From positions 310,001-374,000 of the forward strand of contig NZ_CP072389.1 of the NCBI RefSeq assembly GCF_018127785.1: DNA of 64,000 nucleotides, given 5' to 3'. The notes under the pieces are model-generated. The model had not been told where the DNA came from. It saw only the letters and a list, made by a program, of their open reading frames with translations, and did no database searches. Of the stretch, positions 27,308 to 35,538 are shown one piece after another. The stretch's first letter is position 1. The number at the start of each line of letters is the position of its first letter. Source of the stretch: Prevotella scopos JCM 17725 (GTDB taxonomy: Bacteria; Bacteroidota; Bacteroidia; Bacteroidales; Bacteroidaceae). The translations under genes and the position numbers were made by a program.

Positions 27308-27778
27308 TTAGAAGAATAATGTGTTACGCGAACGAGTTATGATGTCTATACTTATATCTTCACCGATAATTTTCATTGCTTGTAATTGATCAGTGGAGGC
27401 GGGACATATGATGATGCTGTCATGATTGTCATAGAGCGATTGTACTTCTTCAAGGTCGCTTTTGATTAAGTCATAGACTTTCTTATCGAGGTCGGCAAGG
27501 AAGATAGAACGCTGTATGCGAGTACATCCTTTACGTTCCAGATATTTTGCAATATGATAGCGCACCTTGTCGCTTTCTATATCATACATAACGAAGAATA
27601 GCATATTGGTAGCTGGCCGTTTGGGCTTGTTTACTACTCCCATAAGAAAGTCTACACGTTCTTGAAGTGTCTGTATGTTACTAAAATCACCTGTCCGTCG
27701 ATTGATGGGAGGTGAGTTCTGTACACCAGCTCTCGAAAGTTTTCGTAGGATTTCTATGTATGGAATAGGTTTTCTCAT
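27308..27778 (-). CDS. cas2: CRISPR-associated Cas2, with N-terminal extension
   Basis: A 156-residue frame whose C-terminal 98 residues are a normal Cas2: MLFFVMYDIESDKVRYHIAKYL carries the Asp of the ferredoxin-like fold, and RIQRSIFLADL follows. Cas2 bridges two Cas1 dimers during spacer integration. The first 58 residues (MRKPIPYIEILRKLSRAGVQ...) are not part of Cas2. If translation starts at the internal ATG (27604) the protein has normal size; the extension is open, basic and starts with a reasonable ATG, so both are possible. It is the last cas gene, after cas1 and the primase-polymerase, and its stop is about 68 bp from the array 1 leader promoter. Confidence 0.88.
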   Translation of the reverse strand: MRKPIPYIEILRKLSRAGVQNSPPINRRTGDFSNIQTLQERVDFLMGVVNKPKRPATNMLFFVMYDIESDKVRYHIAKYLERKGCTRIQRSIFLADLDKKVYDLIKSDLEEVQSLYDNHDSIIICPASTDQLQAMKIIGEDISIDIITRSRNTLFF

Positions 27779-27834
27779 TTTTGGGTTTTATATTTGTGTA
27801 AAGCTATCAAGAATTTAGACTTGATTTGTCTTTT

Positions 27835-28851
27835 TTACTTTTGTAGAAAAGCTTTAATTAAATCTGCAAGTAGTTCGTTCAGTTCTTCATTTGTTCCAAA
27901 TCTGGGAGATATGACGACGCTGAATCCACGTTTACCATAAAAGAGGTTTACCTCGGCTTCCTTTTGTCCTAATCGTGCTCGAATTTTCTTAGCATATTGT
28001 ATATTAATAATCTCTGTTACTTGTAGTCCTGTTTCTTCTATAAAGAGTTTTAATTCAGCAATTATTTCGTTGAGCCGTTCTGGTACATAGGCTGGATGTT
28101 GTTCTATTGGCAGTTGTGCCTTTGGATTAAGTTGCTGTCGAATACGTGTTAATATATCTTTGTCAGGATCTTTTGGTAAAGGCACCTGTTCGTCGTCACT
28201 CTTCTTGATAACTTTGTCATGTTCGTCTTGTTCGTGTTTTATTTTGAAGAGCAAGTCTGGATTTGATTCGTCAAGATAAGCTTTAATATCAACAGGTATT
28301 GAATTTGGATTGAAATAGGCATTTGGGTCTATGCTGATAAAACATGCACGTGCAACATCTGAGGTCTTACTATCAGTTACTTGGGTCAAATTATGCCGCA
28401 TAGCAAAAGTAGCAGCAAAGGCTTTGTAAAAAATAGAATATAATCCTGCATCATAGCATCGTTCTTTAAGCCGAAACATAACTTTCAGGCCATCCTCACT
28501 TGGTGACGTAAAACACATCATGACTTGTTCATCTTTCACAATATTATCACGTATAGTTTTCATTGATAGTTGCTTAGATGATAGATGGTCAAAGTCAAGA
28601 ATAAAGCTTTCTGTGTAAGCAAAGTTCTCCTTTCTGCGGAAAGGTGGGTTAAATTGTCCACAGACAAAATATGGCAGTCTTCTTTTTAGCTGCGCATAGG
28701 CTTTAGCATCCATGCTGTAAACTATACGTAGTTGCTGGATTGTTGCAGCAATAGTAGGCTTAGGGTTACGGAGGCTATTATAGAGATACTCTTCTTGTAC
28801 CTTCTTTAATTCGTCAGCTGCAGATTGTATGTTTGTTCCGAATAGTAGCAT
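27835..28851 (-). CDS. CRISPR-associated primase-polymerase (BT4734/VirE-N-like AEP)
   Basis: A 338-residue protein between cas1 and cas2. It shows archaeo-eukaryotic primase features: SFILDFDHLSS (motif I, paired Asp near residue 88), CFTSPSEDGLKVMFRL (the SxxGxK-like motif II) and DVARACFISIDPNAYFN (motif III Asp). This matches the family found beside cas1-cas2 in Bacteroidota and described as CRISPR-associated primase-polymerase; its usual proposed role is DNA synthesis during adaptation, for example to repair or make spacer DNA. The region after residue 205 is charged, then ends in a compact domain. It is separated by 77 bp from cas1 and 56 bp from cas2, and is probably co-transcribed. 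Activity is inferred. Confidence 0.75.
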   Translation of the reverse strand: MLLFGTNIQSAADELKKVQEEYLYNSLRNPKPTIAATIQQLRIVYSMDAKAYAQLKRRLPYFVCGQFNPPFRRKENFAYTESFILDFDHLSSKQLSMKTIRDNIVKDEQVMMCFTSPSEDGLKVMFRLKERCYDAGLYSIFYKAFAATFAMRHNLTQVTDSKTSDVARACFISIDPNAYFNPNSIPVDIKAYLDESNPDLLFKIKHEQDEHDKVIKKSDDEQVPLPKDPDKDILTRIRQQLNPKAQLPIEQHPAYVPERLNEIIAELKLFIEETGLQVTEIINIQYAKKIRARLGQKEAEVNLFYGKRGFSVVISPRFGTNEELNELLADLIKAFLQK

Positions 28852-28928
28852 AGTGTTCTCGGGTGAAAGTATTAATGTATTAGAGTTAGGAGACTAAACT
28901 GTTTTTCAGTTTTCTCCTCGTTAATTCT

Positions 28929-29906
28929 TTACATTTCCTCTTTAAATTTTTGGGCAAGGGATTGTGCATAGAGTGAGAGTATGGTCAAACGAGACCTTGT
29001 TACTCCTTTTACGGTTATCACCTCGTCCATGTAGTCGTTGAGTGATTGTATGAGTACACGACGTCCAAGGGCTTCAAGCCAGTAAGAGCCATCTTCACGA
29101 ACAGAATAAAACTCCTCCGTAATAACATTTTGTGCAAGAAGTGTATAGACAACATAATCTACCCAGATACGGTACATCTCGATGATATCATAGACAAGAA
29201 CGGGACGATTGTAGTCGTCACGATGTAGAACACCAATGTATGGGTCAACTCCTGCTTTAATAAGCGCTCCCTCAATGCGTCCGTAGAGGATACCATAACC
29301 ATAATTAAGGAACGCATTTGTGATGTCGAGCGCAGGATGTTGTGAGCGGATATTGAAGCGAAACTGCTCTGGAAGGAATGCATTTATAGTGCTGAAATAT
29401 ATGCGTGAGGCTTGTCCCTCCCATCCACGTAACATAGGAGCAATGTCATTAACAATGTCGCCATCAAGTGTGCGGATTTTATTGCGGTAGTCTTCTAATC
29501 TTGCTATGTTTTTTTCTGTATCTGTTTCTGGATGGTCATCATTGTTGAAAAGTAACATCAGGGCCTGTTGATTTTCTATCTTCTTGAGTAGGACCTCCTT
29601 TATCCAGTCTACTGCGTTGTGAGAGTAGATAAAGTTCAACTGCCCTTTTCGAATAGTAGAAATACTACCATATTTAGGACTCCATATACGTCCGATAGGT
29701 TTTCCAGTCTTGTCCATGAACATTACTTCTATCTCGTGTTCTATTGCGAGCATTACAGCATCACTTGTTATCTGTGCACCACGGCTGATTTGTATGCTAT
29801 CTATGCCTACAGCAGGTATGCGTTGTTTACCCTCAGATGTATTGATAACGAAACCTTCATTGTCACGATTAAGTGAAACGCCAAATGTGTTGAGTATTAA
29901 TTCCAT
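28929..29906 (-). CDS. cas1: CRISPR-associated integrase Cas1
   Basis: A 325-residue Cas1, the metal-dependent integrase that inserts spacers at the leader end. The catalytic triad is visible: Glu in LRGWEGQASRIYF (about residue 166), His in YIGVLHRDDYNRP (about 230) and Asp/Glu in LVYDIIEMYR (about 245). No reverse transcriptase is fused, unlike some Bacteroidota type III Cas1 proteins, but a separate primase-polymerase gene follows. The start MELILNTFGVSLNRD is typical. It lies 256 bp after the helicase gene, a gap holding a GTGCGGA repeat, so the adaptation genes may be a separate module. Confidence 0.96.
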   Translation of the reverse strand: MELILNTFGVSLNRDNEGFVINTSEGKQRIPAVGIDSIQISRGAQITSDAVMLAIEHEIEVMFMDKTGKPIGRIWSPKYGSISTIRKGQLNFIYSHNAVDWIKEVLLKKIENQQALMLLFNNDDHPETDTEKNIARLEDYRNKIRTLDGDIVNDIAPMLRGWEGQASRIYFSTINAFLPEQFRFNIRSQHPALDITNAFLNYGYGILYGRIEGALIKAGVDPYIGVLHRDDYNRPVLVYDIIEMYRIWVDYVVYTLLAQNVITEEFYSVREDGSYWLEALGRRVLIQSLNDYMDEVITVKGVTRSRLTILSLYAQSLAQKFKEEM

Positions 29907-30061
29907 AAAGTTAGAAGTGTGTTTTAATTCTTGTTTTTATTCTTTATTATTGATGTCTGATAGAACTTGCCTATTTTAGGTAAGATGTCAGGAGAAATGC
30001 TTTATCTTGTTACAAGGAAGATGATTCTCATTTTTTTCGCCTCCTTTTCCCGTGGTGCTAA

Positions 30062-30115
30062 CGCTTAACACGTTGTGTGCGGAGCGTTCGTACTAATGGT
30101 GCGGAGGTCCTGTAC
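30062..30115 (+). repeat. 22-bp-period GTGCGGA tandem repeat, copy 2
   Basis: Two full units (GTGTGCGGAGCG and GGTGCGGAGG cores, 22 bp apart) lie in the 256-bp gap between the helicase gene and cas1, exactly where the effector and adaptation halves of the CRISPR locus meet. Confidence 0.6.
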
Positions 30116-30162
30116 ATCCTCGTTTTATCAGAGAGCAATAGCTCTTATTTGACGGTCTTTAT

Positions 30163-31608
30163 TTAACCAATAAAGAAATCATCTGCTACATGTAGACAAT
30201 CACTGGCGCGTGTCATAGCAGTGTAGAGCCACTGATAGACTGAACGCTTCGGAGAGTGGCTGAGGCGTCGGGGGATGTCGAGATACACGTCCTTCCACTC
30301 TCCTCCTTGTGCCTTGTGACAAGTAAGTGCATAACCATAGACAGCTCGGAGGGCATTGAGGTAAGGGTCGTTAAACATAGCATCCTTGAAGTCTTCAGTC
30401 TTGGGTTTGATATGCTGCTCTTTCATTCGTCGGTAGAAGTCGATGAAGAGTGCTTTTTGAGAATCTTGTGTAAGATTGGTCATATTACCATATAGAATGT
30501 CTTCTATGAGGAAGAGAGAGAAAGTTTGCTTGCTTACCATTTCTTCCACTTCAACTTGCAGGAAGGTGAGTCCTGCACGTCTTACGCGCCGTTCTGTAGA
30601 GATAACCTTTACGAGGTCACCATTCATGAGCCTTGTCGTATTGTTGTTCTGAGTGATAAGCAATAGTTCGCCCACTTCAAGTAAGGACTTATTGAAACCG
30701 AGTGCAGGACGTACGATACTCGTCAGTGTGTTGCAGGCAGCATTGCTTCCACAGAGTAGGGTAGCATCTTCAAAACCGTTCTGCTTTACGTTGTTGATAT
30801 AGGCATTGACGATTGATAGCTGATTAGGATGTATCTTGATGTCTTTGTAACCACGGAAAGGAAACTTTCCCCATTTCACTTGAGGCGGATTCTGATAGAG
30901 TGTGCGCATACGTGTGGCAGCGACGACAATGTCGTTGCCATCCTGCTGACGTACAATCTCATTGAGCGTAGCACGTTCAACAGTCATATTGTGAACATCC
31001 TCCAGATATTCTTTGTCAAGCGCAGGCGAGAAGTCTTGTGCAATAGGTGGTAGCTGACAAGCATCACCTACAAAGATAAAACAGCCTTTGAAATCGTAGT
31101 TGATGAGATCGTGTAGTAATCTTCCTGTTCCAAATATAGCCTGAGTAGGGTTTTTATCGGGAAAATCAGAAATCATAGATGCTTCATCAATGATATAGAC
31201 TTTGCGGTTATAATCAGAATTCTTTGCTAAGATTGGTGTAAATTGCAATAGTAACTGTCCTGTATCATCAATACCTTTCGAATCGTCAATCTGTTCGACA
31301 ACCTTCTCGATATCCTGATTGAAATCTGCAAAGGTATAGATACAACTATGAACTGTCTTAGCCTCACATTCTGTCTTGTTGCTGAGAATCTTTGCCGCTC
31401 TGCCTGTCGAGGCAAGCAGTTGGAATTCTTTGTTTTGCTCGTTTATCCACTCAATGAGTGTCTTCATCAGTGTAGTCTTTCCAGTTCCAGCATATCCAGT
31501 AAGGATGAATGTATTGGCACTACTACCATTGACAAAGTCTTTCAACTTATTGAAAGCCTGCTGTTGGGAAGGTGTCAGAATTATCTGCTTGTCTTTCTTT
31601 TCTGTCAT
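30163..31608 (-). CDS. RecD/PIF1-like superfamily 1 DNA helicase
   Basis: A 481-residue SF1B-type helicase. Motif I is TGYAGTGKTTLMKTL (about residue 33), motif Ia LLASTGRAAKIL, motif II IIDEASMIS, motif III FVGDACQLPPIA, and the C-terminal UvrD-C-like motifs include ALTCHKAQGGEW and WLYTAMTRAS. The start MTEKKDKQ (31608) is preferred over a long upstream extension that overlaps the neighbouring gene; it leaves a 17-bp gap, so the gene is in the CRISPR operon. Helicases of this kind also occur as ordinary chromosomal genes in Prevotella, so a CRISPR role (for example processing of DNA during adaptation) is inference. Confidence 0.85.
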   Translation of the reverse strand: MTEKKDKQIILTPSQQQAFNKLKDFVNGSSANTFILTGYAGTGKTTLMKTLIEWINEQNKEFQLLASTGRAAKILSNKTECEAKTVHSCIYTFADFNQDIEKVVEQIDDSKGIDDTGQLLLQFTPILAKNSDYNRKVYIIDEASMISDFPDKNPTQAIFGTGRLLHDLINYDFKGCFIFVGDACQLPPIAQDFSPALDKEYLEDVHNMTVERATLNEIVRQQDGNDIVVAATRMRTLYQNPPQVKWGKFPFRGYKDIKIHPNQLSIVNAYINNVKQNGFEDATLLCGSNAACNTLTSIVRPALGFNKSLLEVGELLLITQNNNTTRLMNGDLVKVISTERRVRRAGLTFLQVEVEEMVSKQTFSLFLIEDILYGNMTNLTQDSQKALFIDFYRRMKEQHIKPKTEDFKDAMFNDPYLNALRAVYGYALTCHKAQGGEWKDVYLDIPRRLSHSPKRSVYQWLYTAMTRASDCLHVADDFFIG

Positions 31609-31625
31609 TTCTTTGATAGCAATGA

Positions 31626-31982
31626 TTAATATTCTCTGAACTGGACAAAGGAGAAACGTACAAGTTTCTGATGGTCTTCTGTCTCCTCTACAATTCGTTC
31701 TGTAGTAGATGCAACACAACGTATTCCCGCCTTCTTCAGTAGTCTGACGGCATAGTAGCAGAAAGTAAGTTCGCCCATGATATGTACCGTTAGGTTTTCT
31801 GTAGGGTAGGTCTCCAGTATCATCGTTACACAGGCATCAGCCTCCTTCTGTACGATAGCCTTGCTAAGTTTCGGGTCAATATTCGGAAAGGCAATTTCCT
31901 GCAGTTCACCATATTCCCTTGCAGCTGATAGTTGCGAGGATGACCAGGTAGCGAAAGGGTGGTTAGAGAGGTTGATGAACAT
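31626..31982 (-). CDS. Small Csx20-like CRISPR-associated protein (candidate ring nuclease)
   Basis: A 118-residue protein overlapping the end of the CARF-HEPN gene by 20 bp and thus likely co-translated. It begins MFINLSNHPFATWSSSQLSAA, has a central HIMGELTFCYYAVRLLKKAG segment and ends CVASTTERIVEE...FSFVQFREY. The ending (an A-x-TT-x-R segment, then F-x-x-V-x-FR-x-Y) resembles the Csx20 family as I remember it; Csx20 has been proposed to belong to the CARF-like ring nucleases that degrade cyclic oligoadenylate. A Rossmann-like alternation of strands and helices is plausible. Its place next to two cyclic-oligoadenylate-activated effectors fits an off-switch. The assignment is tentative and should be treated as a hypothesis. 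Confidence 0.5.
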   Translation of the reverse strand: MFINLSNHPFATWSSSQLSAAREYGELQEIAFPNIDPKLSKAIVQKEADACVTMILETYPTENLTVHIMGELTFCYYAVRLLKKAGIRCVASTTERIVEETEDHQKLVRFSFVQFREY

Positions 31983-33291
31983 AATTGTCAGATATAATAT
32001 TATGCACTTCTTTTATGCTTTCATCAATCTTCTGTGTCAGTCTATCTGCAGACATTGGATTAGGACGGAATCCAGCATGGTTGAAATCGTTACGAACATC
32101 GGTAGCTGTTTTAAAGCTTCTGGAAAGTTTTTCTACGTCAGGATCTTTAATAAGTTCTCTTACCTTGTCTATAGCCTCGTAATTCTCACCATAGTTCGGC
32201 AGTTTCCATTTCTCTTCCTCCTGCTGTAGTTTTTCCTCTACAATGTAGAAAGCCGCATTGACCAGAGCTCGTGCATCTTTGTCAGTTTTTGAGAGTTCAT
32301 TATTATTACAGATATAGGTTACAATCGTTTCTTGCAGAATTGTTATAGACTGTTGATACATGTGGTTGTCGTAGCACCATTGTGCAGCATGCAGTCCATT
32401 AAGGATATTAGCGTCTGAGATAAACTTTGTAAATGACCGCTCTATCCTTTTCACCACAGGAACTAAAGGAGCAATGATGTCCTCAGATAACTGGTTGATA
32501 GACTCTTTCAGACGGCAGATGCCCTTTTCCTCTGTAATATTTAATCCACGACACATTTGAAGATTGTTTGTAATATTATTCAGAGCGTCTGAGAAATCCC
32601 TGAGTGCTCGCGCCTGTTGGTCTTGTCCACGAGTGTCACGAAGAATTGGCTTAAAAACCTGTTGGGTGAGTTGTGTCAGCTGCTCGCTACGTCCATTGTG
32701 CAGGAAATCGGCAGCAGCAAAGGTCCAGTCTTGAAGAACTGTCAGCGGTAGTAAATCTACAATAGGAGACCCCTCCTCGTTGCGTGCTTCATAGTTGCCG
32801 TATGAAATGTGTGCTATACGTATATTTTTTAGGAACTTGGCATAATTACCAAGAACAAGAATGAGCATTGGTAAATAGCGAAAGCTGTGAGTAAGGTCGA
32901 AGTAAAGTTCATCCCCATCCTGTATCTGTTCAAATGTAGTCTGGAATATCTTCCACATTTCGTCCTCATTCTTCCCATCGCAGATTGATACAGGTATAAT
33001 ATGTGAACGTAAATCCATTTTCTGGAGTAAAGTGCTCAGTCCCTCATAGGCTATTTCCTCCTTCGTATGTGGATGTTTGCGTGATGATACCTCCCAGTTT
33101 GATTCTTTCGCTTTGTCTGTGAGCAGGAGGCAAATCCTGTCTTCTTCTGTCCAAGTTTCCTTACATCCAATCAACTCAAGTGTTGCCTGCTGGATGAATC
33201 TTGTTTCACTTGACCTGAAGTCTCCCTGTGTATATACACCTTTTTCGTATAGACCTGTTCCGAGAACGGATATGAATAGTTTTCGTGCCAT
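31963..33291 (-). CDS. csx2: Csx2-like CARF-HEPN ribonuclease (TIGR02221-type)
   Basis: A 442-residue ancillary type III protein. The N-terminal CARF domain (about 1-190) starts ARKLFISVLGTGLYEKGVY, with DELYFDLTHSFRYLPML at 128-144, the typical ligand-pocket motif of Csx1/Csx2 relatives. The helical C-terminal part ends with a HEPN domain whose catalytic motif R-x4-H is RNDFNH at 400-405. Such enzymes are activated by cyclic oligoadenylate from Cas10 and cleave RNA unspecifically. It is 9 bp after the Card1-like gene and overlaps the Csx20-like gene. Its ligand ring size (cA4 or cA6) cannot be told from the sequence. Confidence 0.85.
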   Translation of the reverse strand: MARKLFISVLGTGLYEKGVYTQGDFRSSETRFIQQATLELIGCKETWTEEDRICLLLTDKAKESNWEVSSRKHPHTKEEIAYEGLSTLLQKMDLRSHIIPVSICDGKNEDEMWKIFQTTFEQIQDGDELYFDLTHSFRYLPMLILVLGNYAKFLKNIRIAHISYGNYEARNEEGSPIVDLLPLTVLQDWTFAAADFLHNGRSEQLTQLTQQVFKPILRDTRGQDQQARALRDFSDALNNITNNLQMCRGLNITEEKGICRLKESINQLSEDIIAPLVPVVKRIERSFTKFISDANILNGLHAAQWCYDNHMYQQSITILQETIVTYICNNNELSKTDKDARALVNAAFYIVEEKLQQEEEKWKLPNYGENYEAIDKVRELIKDPDVEKLSRSFKTATDVRNDFNHAGFRPNPMSADRLTQKIDESIKEVHNIISDNYVHQPL

Positions 33292-33300
33292 AAATAGCTC

Positions 33301-34422
33301 TTATCTAGTATTTGTGTAAAATAGTTCTTGGTTAAGCAGTTGAAACAATGTCTCTTGTGCAGAATGGTGATTATTAAAATTTTTCATACTGAATGAGAGA
33401 ATATGGCTATCAGAACATTTTTCGATAGCTTCAGGTCTCATCTTTGCATCTGTTATAAAGATAGCTTTCGAGCCCAGCCCACCATAGTTTTTGGCTGCAG
33501 TATTGAATTTGTCAATATCAGTGTTGTCATATATCTGTGTCTTGCATTCAACCATAAGTAGTTTATATCCCGTGTTGATAATTACATCTATCTCATTTTT
33601 TGGTAATTTGTTATTGTATGGATAAATGTTATTTAACCATACTTCTTTTGCATATTCCCACTGGCTAATCATTTGTGCGACTTCATATTCAAACCAGCCT
33701 GAGTTAAAGATAATCTGCATGATGTGAGGGGATTCATAGGTACTCTCTTTAAATCCAGATCTGCCATACAGTGAAAGGGTCACTCGATTTTCATTTTTAT
33801 CCCATTCTATATATGAGCTATTTGAAGTCCGAAGTGTTCCTTTACTCTGATTGTTTATCTTTATTTGTCCTTCTTTGCGAGGAGTCGTTAGTTCTTTGAA
33901 TTCTTTGAAATTGTACTGTCTTATCGCCTTGATAGCTCGCATTGCTTTAAAGTCGTCTTCTGTATAATCGTCTAATAAGGTATGTCTTTCTGCGGGCTGA
34001 CCATTATATAGCATGATTTCCTTCATACTAAGACCTTTGCTTCTCCATTTCTTTTGTTGTGTGTAGTCATAACAAATACCATTCTGATCAATGTATAATA
34101 GAGTAACATTTTCCATTCTTTGTGTTTGTAAAGCGAACAAAAGAGCCCATGGTTTTGTTCCCCCTGAAAGATTGATGGTAATTTCATCATCAGTAAGTCT
34201 ATCTAATAATGATTCTACAGATATTTTAATAGCTTCATAGTCAACTGGTGGGAATTCAAGTAACTGGCATTTTTCTGAACATAGTTCTTTTATATGCTTA
34301 GCTTCAGACAGGCTTTTCTTTGAATGTACAAGTAGAACCTCATCTGGAGAACTTTCCTTTATGCCAAGGAAAATTGGCATAGTTTGTCCACCAACGAGTG
34401 CTATGTGTATTTTTTTCTTCAT
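33301..34422 (-). CDS. Card1/Can2-like CARF nuclease (DUF1887 type)
   Basis: A 373-residue protein with an N-terminal CARF domain (about 1-150; ITINLSGGTKPWALLFAL at 81-98 is the characteristic loop) and a C-terminal PD-(D/E)XK nuclease. Nuclease residues visible are Glu245 region (WFEYEVAQMI), EID at 277-279 and ECK at 293-295. Members of this family are switched on by cyclic tetra-adenylate and cut DNA and/or RNA. A central helix-turn-helix-like linker (about 155-200) is basic. It follows csm5 by 3 bp and precedes the HEPN effector by 9 bp, so it is tightly linked to the effector complex. Confidence 0.85.
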   Translation of the reverse strand: MKKKIHIALVGGQTMPIFLGIKESSPDEVLLVHSKKSLSEAKHIKELCSEKCQLLEFPPVDYEAIKISVESLLDRLTDDEITINLSGGTKPWALLFALQTQRMENVTLLYIDQNGICYDYTQQKKWRSKGLSMKEIMLYNGQPAERHTLLDDYTEDDFKAMRAIKAIRQYNFKEFKELTTPRKEGQIKINNQSKGTLRTSNSSYIEWDKNENRVTLSLYGRSGFKESTYESPHIMQIIFNSGWFEYEVAQMISQWEYAKEVWLNNIYPYNNKLPKNEIDVIINTGYKLLMVECKTQIYDNTDIDKFNTAAKNYGGLGSKAIFITDAKMRPEAIEKCSDSHILSFSMKNFNNHHSAQETLFQLLNQELFYTNTR

Positions 34423-34425
34423 TAC

Positions 34426-35538
34426 TTAACTTTCTAATAATGTCATACGAATAAAACCTAAAGGTTTACAATTCTTGTCAACTCTTCTTGACTTAGGAAA
34501 ACTATAGTCAGTGTATCTTTGATTATGAGGGCGTGCAGCTGGTACAATGTCTTCGTTGAAGTTTTCAAGATTCTCTGCCCATGCCCCTGTAATGAATCGC
34601 CAGCCAGAACCTGCTCCTAATCTTAGGATACACGTACTCTTACTTTCTTTTTTGCATTGCTGAATTTGATTCATAATTGTATCTAAGCCTTTTATGTATT
34701 TATCAACGTTGTCAGCATTTGGTTTATCAACTTGATCCTGCCAATATTTTATTTCTTGATTTAATAATGTTTCTGAATGTTGATTGATAGTGGAAAAGAT
34801 ATCTTTTAAAGATGTCATACATTCAGGAAGCGTTTGAACACATTCTTTTGCATTTTTATAAGCATTTAAATCCAGTTTCATATCACAGGTAGAAGAATCT
34901 TTAGGCATTAATGTTTCAACCATTTGACCCTTAGTCGTATCCCAGAAGCTGTTTTTCTCTCGTTCATTAATACTGTATAATCTAACAATATTTTCGTAAT
35001 AATCACCAAAGATTGCATCTCCTATTTTCAGAAAGCGAAATATATCCTTGTTAGGATTCTCTCCTAACAACTTTTGTTCTATTGCCCTTGCATTTATTTT
35101 TGAGGGGTTAATACTATTCTTTATTTCAGTTTTATCTTTGATGATATTAGAAAGAATAGCAGTACGTATTGCGCCTTTGATCGAACTTCCTGGGATGTAG
35201 GGCCTGCCAAGTGCATCATGAATAAAAGTTTGAAGCGTATCAGTTTCTTTAAGCGTTTCAGACGTCTGGTCTATTCGGATACAATAATCATCTATAATAG
35301 CATCTGGGACATAAGCCTTCATAAAATCAATTATAGACTTCTTGCGTTCAATAGTAGCTATCCAGGCGTTTAAAGCTTTTGTATCATCTTTTATTAGTGA
35401 CATTATCTTACGAGGAGATATAATGCCTATCCATTTGTCATTGTCTTCTTGAAAGTTAATAAAATCACTTCCATATTGCAGTGTATCGCCAGAACCAATA
35501 TGAATTCTACTTACGATATCTATTTTAACTTTACTCAT
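34426..35538 (-). CDS. csm5: Type III-A effector subunit Csm5
   Basis: A 370-residue RAMP-superfamily protein that caps the 3' end of the crRNA in the Csm complex. It starts VKIDIVSRIHIGSGDTLQYGSDFI, the first RRM strand with the usual HIGSG turn, and has YIPGSSIKGAIRTAIL (about residues 115-130), the glycine-rich RAMP loop. The C-terminal part (GAGSGWRFITGAW ... PKSRRVDKNCKPLGFIRM) matches the Csm5 C-terminus. It overlaps csm4 by 8 bp. Length is normal for the family. Confidence 0.93.
   Translation of the reverse strand: MSKVKIDIVSRIHIGSGDTLQYGSDFINFQEDNDKWIGIISPRKIMSLIKDDTKALNAWIATIERKKSIIDFMKAYVPDAIIDDYCIRIDQTSETLKETDTLQTFIHDALGRPYIPGSSIKGAIRTAILSNIIKDKTEIKNSINPSKINARAIEQKLLGENPNKDIFRFLKIGDAIFGDYYENIVRLYSINEREKNSFWDTTKGQMVETLMPKDSSTCDMKLDLNAYKNAKECVQTLPECMTSLKDIFSTINQHSETLLNQEIKYWQDQVDKPNADNVDKYIKGLDTIMNQIQQCKKESKSTCILRLGAGSGWRFITGAWAENLENFNEDIVPAARPHNQRYTDYSFPKSRRVDKNCKPLGFIRMTLLES

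Noticed and set aside
31609..31719. N-terminal extension of the helicase
   Set aside because: The extra 37 residues overlap the neighbouring gene and are absent from the helicase fold; ATG 31608 is better.
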